DNA from: Burkholderiales bacterium 70-64
Lineage (GTDB): Bacteria > Pseudomonadota > Gammaproteobacteria > Burkholderiales > Burkholderiaceae_E
Assembly: GCA_001898645.1 (NCBI GenBank)
Contig: MKUQ01000021.1
Coordinates: 1-64,000, forward strand
Length of the DNA stretch: 64,000 bases
Direction of reading: 5' to 3'
The position numbers and the translations under genes are program-made. Positions within the stretch are counted from its first letter, which is position 1, and every line of letters starts with the position of its first letter. Under the pieces are notes generated by a model. The model worked only from the letters and a program-made list of their open reading frames with translations, searched no databases and was not told where the DNA came from. Below are positions 29,681 through 38,278 of the stretch, one piece after another.

Positions 29681-30385
29681 ATGGACTTCGACGACCGTTG
29701 CGTGATGGTGACCGGCGCCACCGGCAACCTCGGGCGCGCGGTGGCCGCCGCGTTCGCCGATCGCGGCGCACGGCTGGTGCTGCTCGGCTCGCGGCCGGAG
29801 AGCCTGCGCCAGGCGTTCGGCAACGGCGACGAGCGGCGCATGCTGGTGCCGGTCGACCTGCTCGACCAGGGCCAGGTCGATGCGGCGGTGGCCTCGGCCG
29901 TCGCGCGCTTCGGGCACATCGACGTGCTGTGCAACCTCGCCGGCGGCTTCCGCATGGGCCAGGCGGTGCACGAGACGCCGGACGCCGGCTGGACCTTCCT
30001 CATGGACCTCAACGTGCGCACCCTGGTGCACGCGGCGCACGCCGTGGTGCCGCGCATGATCGAGGCCGGCGGGGGGCGCATCGTCAACGTCGGCGCCTAC
30101 GCCGCGCAGAAGGGCGCGGCCGGCATGGGCGCCTACGTGGCCTCGAAGGCGGCGGTGATCCGCATCACCGAGACGCTGTCGGCGGAGCTGCGCGAGCGCG
30201 GCATCAACGTGAACTGCGTGCTGCCCACGGTCATCGATACGCCCGAGAACCGCGCGGCGATGCCCGCGGCCGACTCGGCGCGCTGGGTGGCGCCCGCCGA
30301 CCTCGCGCAGGTGATCGCCTTCCTCGCCTCGGACGCCGCGCGCGCGATCCATGGCGCGGCGCTGCCGGTGACCGGCCTGAGCTGA
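29681..30385 (+). CDS. Short-chain dehydrogenase/reductase family protein
   Basis: 234-residue Rossmann-fold protein. NAD(P)-binding TGATGNLG lies near residue 11, NLAGG stands for the NAG motif, and YVASK supplies the catalytic Tyr and Lys. The serine normally about 13 residues before the Tyr is replaced: the strand reads IVNVGAYAAQKG. Activity may therefore be altered or lost. Strong ribosome site (CCCCGGAGAAGGCC) before ATG 29681. Divergent from the MFS gene and convergent with the ABC ATPase gene. Confidence 0.85.
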   Translation: MDFDDRCVMVTGATGNLGRAVAAAFADRGARLVLLGSRPESLRQAFGNGDERRMLVPVDLLDQGQVDAAVASAVARFGHIDVLCNLAGGFRMGQAVHETPDAGWTFLMDLNVRTLVHAAHAVVPRMIEAGGGRIVNVGAYAAQKGAAGMGAYVASKAAVIRITETLSAELRERGINVNCVLPTVIDTPENRAAMPAADSARWVAPADLAQVIAFLASDAARAIHGAALPVTGLS

Positions 30386-30412
30386 GCGGCCGCGGCGGGC
30401 GCTCCGCCCGCG

Positions 30413-31207
30413 CTATCCGAGCAGCAGCGTATCGTCCGAGAGCGTCTCGCCGCGCACCCGCTCGAACATCGCGAGCAGGTCGGCCACCTCGAGCCCCTTG
30501 CGCTGCTCCCCGGCCACATCGAGCACCACCTGCCCCTGGTGCAGCATCACCGTGCGCTCGCCGGCATCGAGCGCCTGGCGCATGCTGTGGGTGACCATCA
30601 TGGTCGTGAGCCGGTGCTCGGCGACGATGCGCACCGTGAGCGCGAGCACGAACTCGGCGGTGCGCGGATCGAGCGCGGCGGTGTGCTCGTCGAGCAGCAG
30701 GATGCGCGAGGGCCGCAGCGTGGCCATGAGCAGGCTCACCGCCTGGCGCTGGCCGCCCGAGAGCAGTCCGATGCGGTCGGACAGGCGGTTCTCCAGCCCC
30801 AGGCCGAGGCCGGCGAGCCGGGCGCGGTACTCCTCGCGGCGCGCCGCCTTCACCGCGCGCCCGAAGCCGCGGCGCGCGCCGCGCAGGTCGGCCAGCGCCA
30901 TGTTCTCCTCGATGCTGAGGTCTTCGCAGGTGCCGGCCATGGGGTCCTGGAACACGCGCGCCACCTGGCCGGCGCGCTCCCATACCGGCCGGCGGGTGAC
31001 GTCGACCCCGTCGATCTCGACGCGGCCGCTGTCGACCGCCGTCTCGCCCGACACCGCGTTGAGCAGGGTCGACTTGCCCGCGCCGTTGGAGCCGATCACG
31101 GTGACGAACTGCCCGCGCGGGATCTCCAGCGTCAGGCCGCGCAGGGCCCGCGTCTCGATCGGCGTGCCGCGGTTGAAGGTGAGGTGCAGGTCGTGCACGC
31201 CTATCAT
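30413..31207 (-). CDS. ABC transporter ATP-binding protein (TrpZ-like)
   Basis: 264-residue ATPase. Walker A GSNGAGKST, Q-loop VARVFQDPMAGTCEDLSIEEN, signature LLSGGQRQAVSLLMATL, a Walker B with LLLDEHTAALDPRTAEFV (His in place of Pro after Glu, normal for this subfamily) and VTHSMRQAL. It forms a three-gene set with the permease and binding protein upstream on the same strand, overlapping the permease by four bases. The family imports aromatic amino acids (TrpXYZ of streptococci) or remains uncharacterised. Confidence 0.88.
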   Translation of the reverse strand: MIGVHDLHLTFNRGTPIETRALRGLTLEIPRGQFVTVIGSNGAGKSTLLNAVSGETAVDSGRVEIDGVDVTRRPVWERAGQVARVFQDPMAGTCEDLSIEENMALADLRGARRGFGRAVKAARREEYRARLAGLGLGLENRLSDRIGLLSGGQRQAVSLLMATLRPSRILLLDEHTAALDPRTAEFVLALTVRIVAEHRLTTMMVTHSMRQALDAGERTVMLHQGQVVLDVAGEQRKGLEVADLLAMFERVRGETLSDDTLLLG

Positions 31208-32097
31208 CGCGCGCCTCCCCGGCCGGCGGCGCGGCGCCTGAGCATGGGCAGCACCAGCGCGATCGCCACCAGCACCGCGGTGATCAGGTTGAGGTCCTGG
31301 GCCTGCAGGCCGATGAACTCGCTGTTGAGCGCCAGCGCGACGAAGAAGCGGTAGACGATCGCGCCCAGGATGACCGCGAGCGTGGCCAGCACCAGCCGGC
31401 GCGAGGGCAGGATGTTCTCGCCGACGATCACCGCGGCGAGGCCGATCACGATGGTACCCACCCCCATCGAGATGTCGGCGCCGCCCTGGGTCTGCGCGAA
31501 CAGCGCGCCGGCCAGCCCGACCAGCGCGTTGGACAGCGCCATGCCGCCGAGCACCATGCCTCCGGTGTTCACGCCCTGGGCGCGCGTCATGCGGCCGTTG
31601 GAGCCGGTGGCGCGCATCGCCAGGCCGGCCTGGGTGGAGAAGAACCAGTCGACCAGCAGCTTCGCCGCCAGCACGATCGCCGCCAGCAGCAGGGGGCGGA
31701 ACACGTAGTCGGCGAGCGCGCCCGGCTGCAGCGCGACGAAGACCGTGGGCTCGGCGATCAGCGGCACGTTGGGCCGCCCCATGACGCGCAGGTTGATCGA
31801 GTAGAGCGCGGTCATCACCAGGATGCTGGCGAGCAGATCCATGATGCGCAGCCGCACGTTGAGCCATCCGGTGACCAGGCCGGCCACGGCGCCCGCGGCC
31901 ACCGCGGCCAGGGTCGCGCTGAACGGATCGGCGCCGGCCGCGATGAGCGTCGCGGCCACCGCCCCGCCCAGCGGGAAGCTGCCGTCGACGGTGAGGTCGG
32001 GGAAGCGCAGGATGCGGAACGAGATCAGCACGCCCAGCGCGACCAGCGCAAAGACCAGGCCGATCTCGAACGCGCCGAGCAGGGTGTAGAGCGACAT
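31204..32097 (-). CDS. ABC transporter permease (TrpY-like)
   Basis: Membrane permease of 297 residues with about eight helices, related to branched-chain amino-acid (LivH-type) permeases. Recognisable stretches are LRFPDLTVDGSFPLGGAVAA, AMRATGSNGRMTRAQGVNT and GVGTIVIGLAAVIVGENILP. Stop overlaps the ATPase start as ATGA. It lies 43 bp after the binding-protein gene, consistent with one operon. Confidence 0.88.
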   Translation of the reverse strand: MSLYTLLGAFEIGLVFALVALGVLISFRILRFPDLTVDGSFPLGGAVAATLIAAGADPFSATLAAVAAGAVAGLVTGWLNVRLRIMDLLASILVMTALYSINLRVMGRPNVPLIAEPTVFVALQPGALADYVFRPLLLAAIVLAAKLLVDWFFSTQAGLAMRATGSNGRMTRAQGVNTGGMVLGGMALSNALVGLAGALFAQTQGGADISMGVGTIVIGLAAVIVGENILPSRRLVLATLAVILGAIVYRFFVALALNSEFIGLQAQDLNLITAVLVAIALVLPMLRRRAAGRGGAR

Positions 32098-32140
32098 GGC
32101 GAAACCGATCAGGCAGCCGGCTCGTCAGATCGGGACGTTC

Positions 32141-33112
32141 TCACTCCACGATCTTCGCGGCCGACTTCAGCAGCGCCTCCGGCAGCTTCGCCCCCTGCCT
32201 GGCGGCCGCGCCCGGGTTCACGTACAGCTCGAGCCTGGAGCTGGTCTCCGAGGCGATGTTGCCCGGGCGCTCGCCCCCGAGCACGCGCGCCACCATCCTG
32301 CCGGTCTGCATGCCGAGGTCGCGGTAGTTCACGCCGAGCGCGGCGATCGCGCCCCGCTTGACGCTGTCGGTGTCCGAGGCCACGAGCGGGATCTTGGCAT
32401 CGTTGCCCACCTTGACCAGCGCCTCGTAGGCCGACACCACGTTGTTGTCGGTGCTGGTGTAGATCACGTCGACCTTGCCGATCAGGCTGCGCGCGGCCGA
32501 GCCGACGTCCACCGTGCGCGGGGCGGCCGCCTCGACCAGCGTCATGCCGGACTTCGGCAGCAGCTCGCGCAGCTGCTTGACCACCACCACCGAGTTGGCC
32601 TCCCCCGGGTTGTAGACCATGCCCACCCGCTTGGCGCCGGGCACCACCTGGCGGATCAGCTCGATCTGCCTGCCGAGCTCGAGCAGGTCCGACACGCCGC
32701 TGACGTTGGTGCCCGAGGGCGCCATCGAGGGCACGAGCTGCGCCGCCACCGGATCGGTGACGGCCGAATAGATGACCGGGATCTGCCGGGTGGCCGCCAC
32801 CACCGCCTGCGCCGAAGGCGTGGCGATGGCCACGATCACGTCGGGCTTGTCGCCGATGAACTTGCGCGCGATCTGCGCGGCAGTGCCGGTGTTGCCCTGC
32901 GCGCTCTGGTACTGCCACTTCAGGTTCTTGCCGTCCACGAAGCCGGCCTGCGCCAGCGCCTCCTTCACGCCGTCGCGCACTGCATCGAGCGCGGGATGCT
33001 CGACGATCGCGGTCACGGCGACCGACTTCTGCTGGGCGGCGGCCGGGGCGGTGAACGACACGGACAGCGCGAGGGCGCCGGCAACGGCGGAAAGGGACTG
33101 GGCGAGCTTCAC
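32141..33112 (-). CDS. ABC transporter substrate-binding protein (TrpX-like)
   Basis: Periplasmic binding protein, 323 residues, with a signal peptide ending in APAAAQQ. It belongs to the ABC_sub_bind family: VAVTAIVEHPALDAVRDGVK, PDVIVAIATPSAQAVVAATR, IPVIYSAVTDPVAAQLV and VGMVYNPGEANS are family landmarks. First gene of the importer operon. Streptococcal homologues transport tryptophan; a link to the nearby attenuated aroG is suggestive, but ligand specificity is not shown by the sequence. Confidence 0.87.
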   Translation of the reverse strand: MKLAQSLSAVAGALALSVSFTAPAAAQQKSVAVTAIVEHPALDAVRDGVKEALAQAGFVDGKNLKWQYQSAQGNTGTAAQIARKFIGDKPDVIVAIATPSAQAVVAATRQIPVIYSAVTDPVAAQLVPSMAPSGTNVSGVSDLLELGRQIELIRQVVPGAKRVGMVYNPGEANSVVVVKQLRELLPKSGMTLVEAAAPRTVDVGSAARSLIGKVDVIYTSTDNNVVSAYEALVKVGNDAKIPLVASDTDSVKRGAIAALGVNYRDLGMQTGRMVARVLGGERPGNIASETSSRLELYVNPGAAARQGAKLPEALLKSAAKIVE

Positions 33113-33157
33113 GACGCGGCTCCTGGATTCGAGGGGTCGGGCTGGAATGCCGCGAGT

Positions 33158-33300
33158 CTAACCTGCTGCCGGGGGCCGTCCTGGCGTACGCAGGTCCGAC
33201 ATCACGGGCGGTACGTAGCGGTAGCCCCGGTACAGAAGCACCCAGTCGATACGGAGAACGACTTGCCCCTGCGGCGAATCGGGCGTCCAATCTCCGCATG
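33158..33300 (-). pseudogene. Possible remnant of a pseudopilin-like gene 3' end
   Basis: A minus-strand frame without its own start ends in WVLLYRGYRYVPPVMSDLR. This resembles the end of the pilin-like protein at 41296-41820 (WVFLYRGELVRQVPPTMLRY). The nucleotide sequences also align over about 50 bases with a few gaps. No domain start or pilin N-terminus is present. It may be the leftover of a duplicated or deleted copy at the left border of the cytochrome bd region. Chance similarity cannot be excluded. Confidence 0.4.
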
Positions 33301-33325
33301 AATGGCGGAGAAAATCGCTATCCCT

Positions 33326-33474
33326 TCGACGACGAGCAGGTGGGCGGCCATCGCCAGGTGCTCGCTTGACACCGCGCTCCGCGATATCAACGAATTGCCG
33401 GCGCTGGGCGTGCTGAAGAAACTGCCGGGCGCGGCGGACGCAGCACGGGCTACGAGCTGGCGGCACAGCCATGA
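33326..33474 (+). pseudogene. Fic-family protein C-terminal remnant, frameshifted
   Basis: One frame encodes SRWAAIARCSLDTALRDINE then LPALGVLKKLPG, the winged-helix tail found at the end of many Fic-domain proteins. After a frame change near 33430 it continues as GGRSTGYELAAQP and stops. The Fic catalytic core (HPFxxGNGR) is absent from the window. The stop overlaps the start of the next gene. It marks an old deletion at the left edge of the cytochrome bd region. Confidence 0.65.
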
Positions 33475-34616
33475 CGAATACCCGAAACTCCCGACATATC
33501 GCAGTCCTGGGCGCCGGCTTCGCCGGCCTGTCGACGATCCGCGAGCTGCGTCGTCGCGACCCCGCGGCTGAGATCACGCTGATCGCACCACGCCCGGAGC
33601 TGCACTACCTTCCAGGCATCATCTGGATCCCGAGCGGCTTGCGCCGCCGGGAGGATCTGATCGTGCCATTGGACAACTTTCTGCAGCGCCAGCGCGTGCG
33701 CTTCGTCTCTGCGGAGGTCACGGGCCTGGCCGACGGCGGCCGCACGGTGCACACGACCGTCGGTGATGTCGACAACGACGGTCTGGTACTCGCCACCGGT
33801 GGACGCTTCCTCAAGAGGCTGCCCGGCATCGAGCATGCCATCACGCCATGCGAAGGTATCGCAGCGGCGGAACGCGTCCGCGATCGTTTGCGCGAAATGA
33901 CGGGCGGCACGATCGCCGTCGGATTCGCAGGCAATCCCAACGAGCCCGGTGCGGTGCGCGGAGGTCCCATGTTCGAGTTCCTGTTCGGCATCGACGCGCA
34001 ACTCGAACGGGAAGGACGGCGCCGGCAATTCGAGCTCGTCTTCTTCAATCCGTCCCCCGAGCCCGGCAACCGTCTCGGCATGAAGGCCGTGAGGCACCTG
34101 CTCCAGGAAATGGAGCGGCGGGTCATCCGGACCCACCTGGGCCACAAGCTGGTGCGATTCGAAGCCGACCGGGTCGTGACGGAAGGTGGATCGTTCGCGG
34201 CGGACCTGATCCTCTTCATGCCGGGCATGACCGGCAACGCCTGGTTCGATGCAACGACGCTCCCCCGGTCCCCGGGCGGTCTGGTGCAGGCCGACGCACA
34301 TTGCCGGGTGCCAGGCTTCGAGCGCGTGGTCGTGGTCGGGGACTCGGGCAGCTTCCCCGGCCCGGGCTGGTTGCCCAAGCAGGCTCATATGGCGGACCTG
34401 CAAGCCAGGGCCGCAGCAGCCAATCTGCTCGCCGACCTGGACGGCCGCCCATCGAGCGAGACCTTCCGCATCGAGCTGATCTGCATCGTGGATGCGATCG
34501 ATCGCGGAACTCTGGTGTGGCGCACGCCGGAGCGCAACCTGCTGCTGCCGCCCACCCGCCTTTTCCACTGGGCCAAGCGTGGTTTCGAGTGGAACTACCT
34601 CAGGCAGTATCGGTGA
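33471..34616 (+). CDS. FAD/NAD(P)-dependent oxidoreductase, sulfide:quinone reductase-like
   Basis: 381-residue flavoprotein of the SQR/NDH-2 superfamily. N-terminal FAD-binding HIAVLGAGFAGLSTIRELRR, a second glycine-rich strand at GTIAVGFAGNPNEPG, and the FAD-closing VVVVGDSGSFPGPGWLPKQAH. The C-terminal part ends FHWAKRGFEWNYL, a membrane-associating helix as in SQR. Cysteines occur near residues 124, 280 and 338; whether they form the SQR redox pair is unclear. It is the first gene of a set followed by cydDCABX, and electrons it puts into quinol could be used by the bd oxidase. Third-codon positions look less GC-biased than in the surrounding genes. Confidence 0.78.
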   Translation: MTNTRNSRHIAVLGAGFAGLSTIRELRRRDPAAEITLIAPRPELHYLPGIIWIPSGLRRREDLIVPLDNFLQRQRVRFVSAEVTGLADGGRTVHTTVGDVDNDGLVLATGGRFLKRLPGIEHAITPCEGIAAAERVRDRLREMTGGTIAVGFAGNPNEPGAVRGGPMFEFLFGIDAQLEREGRRRQFELVFFNPSPEPGNRLGMKAVRHLLQEMERRVIRTHLGHKLVRFEADRVVTEGGSFAADLILFMPGMTGNAWFDATTLPRSPGGLVQADAHCRVPGFERVVVVGDSGSFPGPGWLPKQAHMADLQARAAAANLLADLDGRPSSETFRIELICIVDAIDRGTLVWRTPERNLLLPPTRLFHWAKRGFEWNYLRQYR

Positions 34617-34789
34617 GAGCCCGATCCATCCACTGACGCCTCGGGCCCTGCGGCGCGGCAAGCTGCGGGGATCGAGCCGGTCCTGGACTATGATCATCGC
34701 AGCGGCAAGGCCTCCACGGCATCCGGGCGCAGCTCCTTGCATCCGGCGACGCACGAACGCGCAGGTAGCCATCGGCGAGCGTATCCGCG
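34617..34789. other. Gap between the SQR-like gene and cydD
   Basis: 173 bp with no recognisable gene. It has no clear terminator, and no promoter could be picked out by eye. Part of it may encode the true N-terminus of cydD if translation begins upstream of 34790. Confidence 0.3.
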
Positions 34790-36529
34790 ATGTGCAGACG
34801 ATCTCCAGGCAGGCGGCTCGCACCCGGGCCTCGACCGACGTCGGCCCTGCGGCTCGACGCAGCTTGCCTGCTTCATGCCATCAGCCCATTGCTGTGGCTG
34901 CCACAGGCAGCATCGATTGCGCTGGGTGTGTCACGCCTGCAGAGCGGCGCAGGCCTGAACGGCGTCTTGTGGCCGGCGGCGGGCATCGTACTCGCCGGCG
35001 TGCTGCGCGCCTGGCTCGAAGCGTGGAGCGCCGGGCGCATGTTCGACACGGCGCGCGAGCACCTGAGCCGCTGGCGCGGCCGTGCCGTCGCTGCATTGGC
35101 GGCACGTTCTCCGCTGGATCGCGCCCGCGTGCACGCCGGTGCTGCGGCGAGCGCGCTGGCAGAGCAGGCCGAGGCGATTCTCCCCTGGCAGACGCGCTAC
35201 CGCGGCGCCATCTGGCGTGTGCGCCTCATGCCCGCGCTGATCCTGATGCCCGTGGCCTGGTATTCCTGGGTCGCGGCGGCGGTGCTCGTGCTGGCAGCAC
35301 CGCTCATCCCCATGTTCATGGTGATCGTGGGTTGGCGCGCCCGTGCCGCCAGCGAGGCGCAGTGGCTGCAGATGGGCAGCATGAATGCGTTCCTGCTCGA
35401 TCGCCTGCGTGGCCTGTCGACGCTGCGCGCACTGGGCAGCGTGGAGACCACGGCTCGCCGCCTGCGCGCCAGCGCCGAGGATTTGCGTCATCGCACCATG
35501 CGCGTGCTGCGCATCGCGTTCCTGTCTTCGGCGGTGCTGGAGCTTTTCGCGGCGCTGGGTGTGGCAATGGTGGCCGTCTACGTCGGGTTTCATCTGCTGG
35601 GGTATCTGGATTTCGGCGCCTGGGGCCGGCGTCTCAGCCTCGCGGAAGGGCTGTTCGTCCTGTTGCTGGCGCCAGCCTTCTTCGAACCCTTGAGAGAGCT
35701 GGCCTCGGTCTGGCATGACCGCGCCGCCGGCATGGCGGCGATGGATGCCCTGGAGCGGCTCAATGCGGACGGGTTGCCGTTGCCGGACGACGAGCCTGCG
35801 GCTCAGCCTGCGCGGCAGGCTTTGGCGGGTAGTTCCGAACAGGATGGTGCGCGCGCTCGTCCGCCGCGCATCAGGGTCGAGAACCTCGCATTCGGGTTTT
35901 CCGGCGAGGCCCCCGTTTTCCGGGACTTTGCGCTGGACGTGAAGCCCGGCGAGCATGTCGCCCTGATGGGCGGCAGCGGGACGGGAAAAACCGTCCTGAT
36001 GTCGCTGCTGGCCGGTTTGTTGCCGGCTTCGGCAGGCCGCATCGAAATCGGCGGCGCGGCGTTGACCGCCGGATCGGCACGCCTCTTGCGCAGCCGCATG
36101 GCCTGGATGGGGCAGCGCCCCCACGTATTTTCCGGATCGGTCCGGCACAACGTGGCCCTCGGGCGAGCGGGCGTAGAGGACACGCAGGTGCGCCGGGCGA
36201 TCCGGTGGGCGCGGCTCGACGAGGTGGCGCAGGCCCATCCCGGCATCTCGCTCGGAGAAGGCGGGGCAGGCCTGTCGGGAGGCGAAGCCGCGCGTCTGGC
36301 GCTTGCCCGCCTGGCCGCTGCACCGCATGCCGATCTGCTGCTGGCGGACGAGCCGACGGCGCATCTGGACACCGAAACCGCCGGGCAGGTCATCGAGTCC
36401 CTCGCGGCCCTGGCCCAGGGGCGGACCCTGATCGTGGCCACTCACGATCCTGTGCTCGCCGCGCGCATGGACCGCGTCGTGCACCTTTCGGCGCCTGTCG
36501 ATGCCGCAGAGCCGATCCCGGGAGGATGA
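34790..36529 (+). CDS. cydD: Heterodimeric ABC exporter for cytochrome bd assembly, CydD subunit
   Basis: Half-transporter of 579 residues that, with CydC, exports glutathione/cysteine to the periplasm and is required for cytochrome bd assembly. N-terminal membrane domain of about six helices (about 20-310), then a nucleotide-binding domain with Walker A MGGSGTGKT, signature LSGGEAARLALARL and Walker B DLLLADEPTAHLD. Length fits CydD. The ATG at 34790 has no good ribosome site and the first 20 residues are basic and non-conserved, so the start is uncertain. cydC follows one base after the stop. Confidence 0.9.
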   Translation: MCRRSPGRRLAPGPRPTSALRLDAACLLHAISPLLWLPQAASIALGVSRLQSGAGLNGVLWPAAGIVLAGVLRAWLEAWSAGRMFDTAREHLSRWRGRAVAALAARSPLDRARVHAGAAASALAEQAEAILPWQTRYRGAIWRVRLMPALILMPVAWYSWVAAAVLVLAAPLIPMFMVIVGWRARAASEAQWLQMGSMNAFLLDRLRGLSTLRALGSVETTARRLRASAEDLRHRTMRVLRIAFLSSAVLELFAALGVAMVAVYVGFHLLGYLDFGAWGRRLSLAEGLFVLLLAPAFFEPLRELASVWHDRAAGMAAMDALERLNADGLPLPDDEPAAQPARQALAGSSEQDGARARPPRIRVENLAFGFSGEAPVFRDFALDVKPGEHVALMGGSGTGKTVLMSLLAGLLPASAGRIEIGGAALTAGSARLLRSRMAWMGQRPHVFSGSVRHNVALGRAGVEDTQVRRAIRWARLDEVAQAHPGISLGEGGAGLSGGEAARLALARLAAAPHADLLLADEPTAHLDTETAGQVIESLAALAQGRTLIVATHDPVLAARMDRVVHLSAPVDAAEPIPGG

Positions 36530-36530
36530 C

Positions 36531-38234
36531 GTGGAGCGTAGAAGCGCCCCGGCGCCGATCCTGCTGCCCGCGCTGCGGGCCATGCTCGCCGGGTCTTCGC
36601 GTCGCATGGCACTGGGCGCCGCGCTGTCGGCACTGGCGGTCCTCGCGGGCATGGGCCTGCTGGGCCTGTCGGGGTGGTTCATCGCCGCTGCTGCCATCGC
36701 CGGGCTGCAAGTGGCCAGCGCCCTGGCGTTCGACGTCTTCGCGCCTTCGGCCGGCATCCGCCTGCTGGCGCTGGGGCGCACCGCCGCCCGCTACGGTGAG
36801 CGGCTCGTCACGCACGATGCCGCGCTGGCCGCGTCGGCGCAGCTGCGCGAGCGCCTCTTCCGAGGGTGGGCGGGCACAGGGGACATCCGGGATCTGTTGC
36901 GCCGCCCGGCCCGGGCGCTGTTCCGACTGACCAGCGACCTCGACGCACTGGAGTCCCTTTATCTTCGCCTGCTGGTGCCTGCCGGCGCGGCACTGGGCGC
37001 CGCGTTCCTCGGCGCCGTGGTGCTCGGCATCATGGCGCCCTGGCTCGGCATCGCGCTGGGGAGCTGGGTGCTGGCCCTTGGCGCGTCCGTGGCCGCCGGG
37101 CTGTTCCTCCGTTCGCGCCTGCCCGCCGTGCGCCGTGCGCTGGTCACCGAGCGCCTGCGCGCCCAGGCCGTCGACCTGGTGTCGGGCCAGGCGGAGCTGG
37201 TCATGGCCGGCCGCCTGGCCGGCCAGTGCGATGCGCTGCAGCGAACAGACCGTCGCCTGGCGCGTGCCGACCGGCATCTGCACCGCCTGGACGTCATGGG
37301 TAGCGCCGTTTACGGCGTGGCCGGCAGCCTCACGGCGGCCCTCGTGCTTCTGGGCGTCGGCGCGCTGGTCGACCAGGGACGGCTCGGAACCGCCGGCGCA
37401 ACGCTGGCCTTGCTGATCGCGCTGAGCGCGATGGAGCCGTTCGCAGCGCTCAGGCGAGGCGCCCTGGAAGCCGGGCGCACGTGGCTGGCGGCGCAACGGC
37501 TGTCGCCGCATTGCGGCGGTGCCCGGCCATCGTCTCCGCCCATCGAATCTGCCGAGCCGGGATATGCGATCACCCTGCGGCAGGTGTCGGTGCGCTATCC
37601 GGACAGCCCCGTGGACGCGCTGCAGTCCATCGCCCTGTCACTGGCACCCGGCGAACGGATCGCCGTGGTCGGTCCCAGCGGCTCGGGCAAGTCGACGCTG
37701 ATGGCCCTGGCCGCAGGCGAACTGGCGCCGCGCCAGGGAACGATCCGATCACTGCCCCACGCCTGGCTGAGCCAACGCACCGATCTGTTCCAGGACAGCC
37801 TGCGCGACAACCTGCTGCTGGCCAATGCCGACGCCGACGACGCCTCCCTCTGGCGCGCGCTCGGGTCGGCAGGGCTCGCATCCGAGGTACGAGGCCTGCA
37901 GGCCGGGCTGGATACCCGGCTCGGAGAGGGCGGGCTGGGACTGTCGGGCGGACAGGCGCGCCGCCTGGCACTTGCGCGACTGCTGCTCCAACCCCGTTCC
38001 TTGTGGCTGCTCGACGAGCCGACCGAAGGGTTGGATGCCCTCACTGCCGCCGACGTGCTGGCGCGGCTCCATGCACTGGGCGCAGGGCGGGCGTGGCTCA
38101 TGGCCACCCACCTGCGGCGCGAGGCTGCGCTTGCGGACCGCCTGCTGGTGCTGCGCAGCGGCCGGCTCGAAGCCGAATTTTCGCGAGGCAGCGCCGGCTT
38201 CGAAGCGGCATTGGCTGCATTGCGGCCCGACTGA
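36531..38234 (+). CDS. cydC: Heterodimeric ABC exporter for cytochrome bd assembly, CydC subunit
   Basis: Partner of CydD, 567 residues. The membrane domain begins ALSALAVLAGMGLLGLSGWF and contains ALGRTAARYGERLVTHDAAL, typical of CydC. The ATPase domain has Walker A GPSGSGKS, signature LSGGQARRLALARL and Walker B WLLDEPTEGLDALT. GTG start at 36531 with GGAGG overlapping the cydD stop region. Followed by cydA after 44 bp. Confidence 0.92.
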   Translation: MERRSAPAPILLPALRAMLAGSSRRMALGAALSALAVLAGMGLLGLSGWFIAAAAIAGLQVASALAFDVFAPSAGIRLLALGRTAARYGERLVTHDAALAASAQLRERLFRGWAGTGDIRDLLRRPARALFRLTSDLDALESLYLRLLVPAGAALGAAFLGAVVLGIMAPWLGIALGSWVLALGASVAAGLFLRSRLPAVRRALVTERLRAQAVDLVSGQAELVMAGRLAGQCDALQRTDRRLARADRHLHRLDVMGSAVYGVAGSLTAALVLLGVGALVDQGRLGTAGATLALLIALSAMEPFAALRRGALEAGRTWLAAQRLSPHCGGARPSSPPIESAEPGYAITLRQVSVRYPDSPVDALQSIALSLAPGERIAVVGPSGSGKSTLMALAAGELAPRQGTIRSLPHAWLSQRTDLFQDSLRDNLLLANADADDASLWRALGSAGLASEVRGLQAGLDTRLGEGGLGLSGGQARRLALARLLLQPRSLWLLDEPTEGLDALTAADVLARLHALGAGRAWLMATHLRREAALADRLLVLRSGRLEAEFSRGSAGFEAALAALRPD

Positions 38235-38278
38235 CCTGCTCGAGCGCGCGTCATTTCACGTCGATAGAGGAAACCGCC

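Noticed and set aside
34694-34876. Small Cys-rich minus-strand frame between the SQR-like gene and cydD
   Set aside because: No ribosome site and no family similarity; it overlaps the start of cydD and is probably a shadow.
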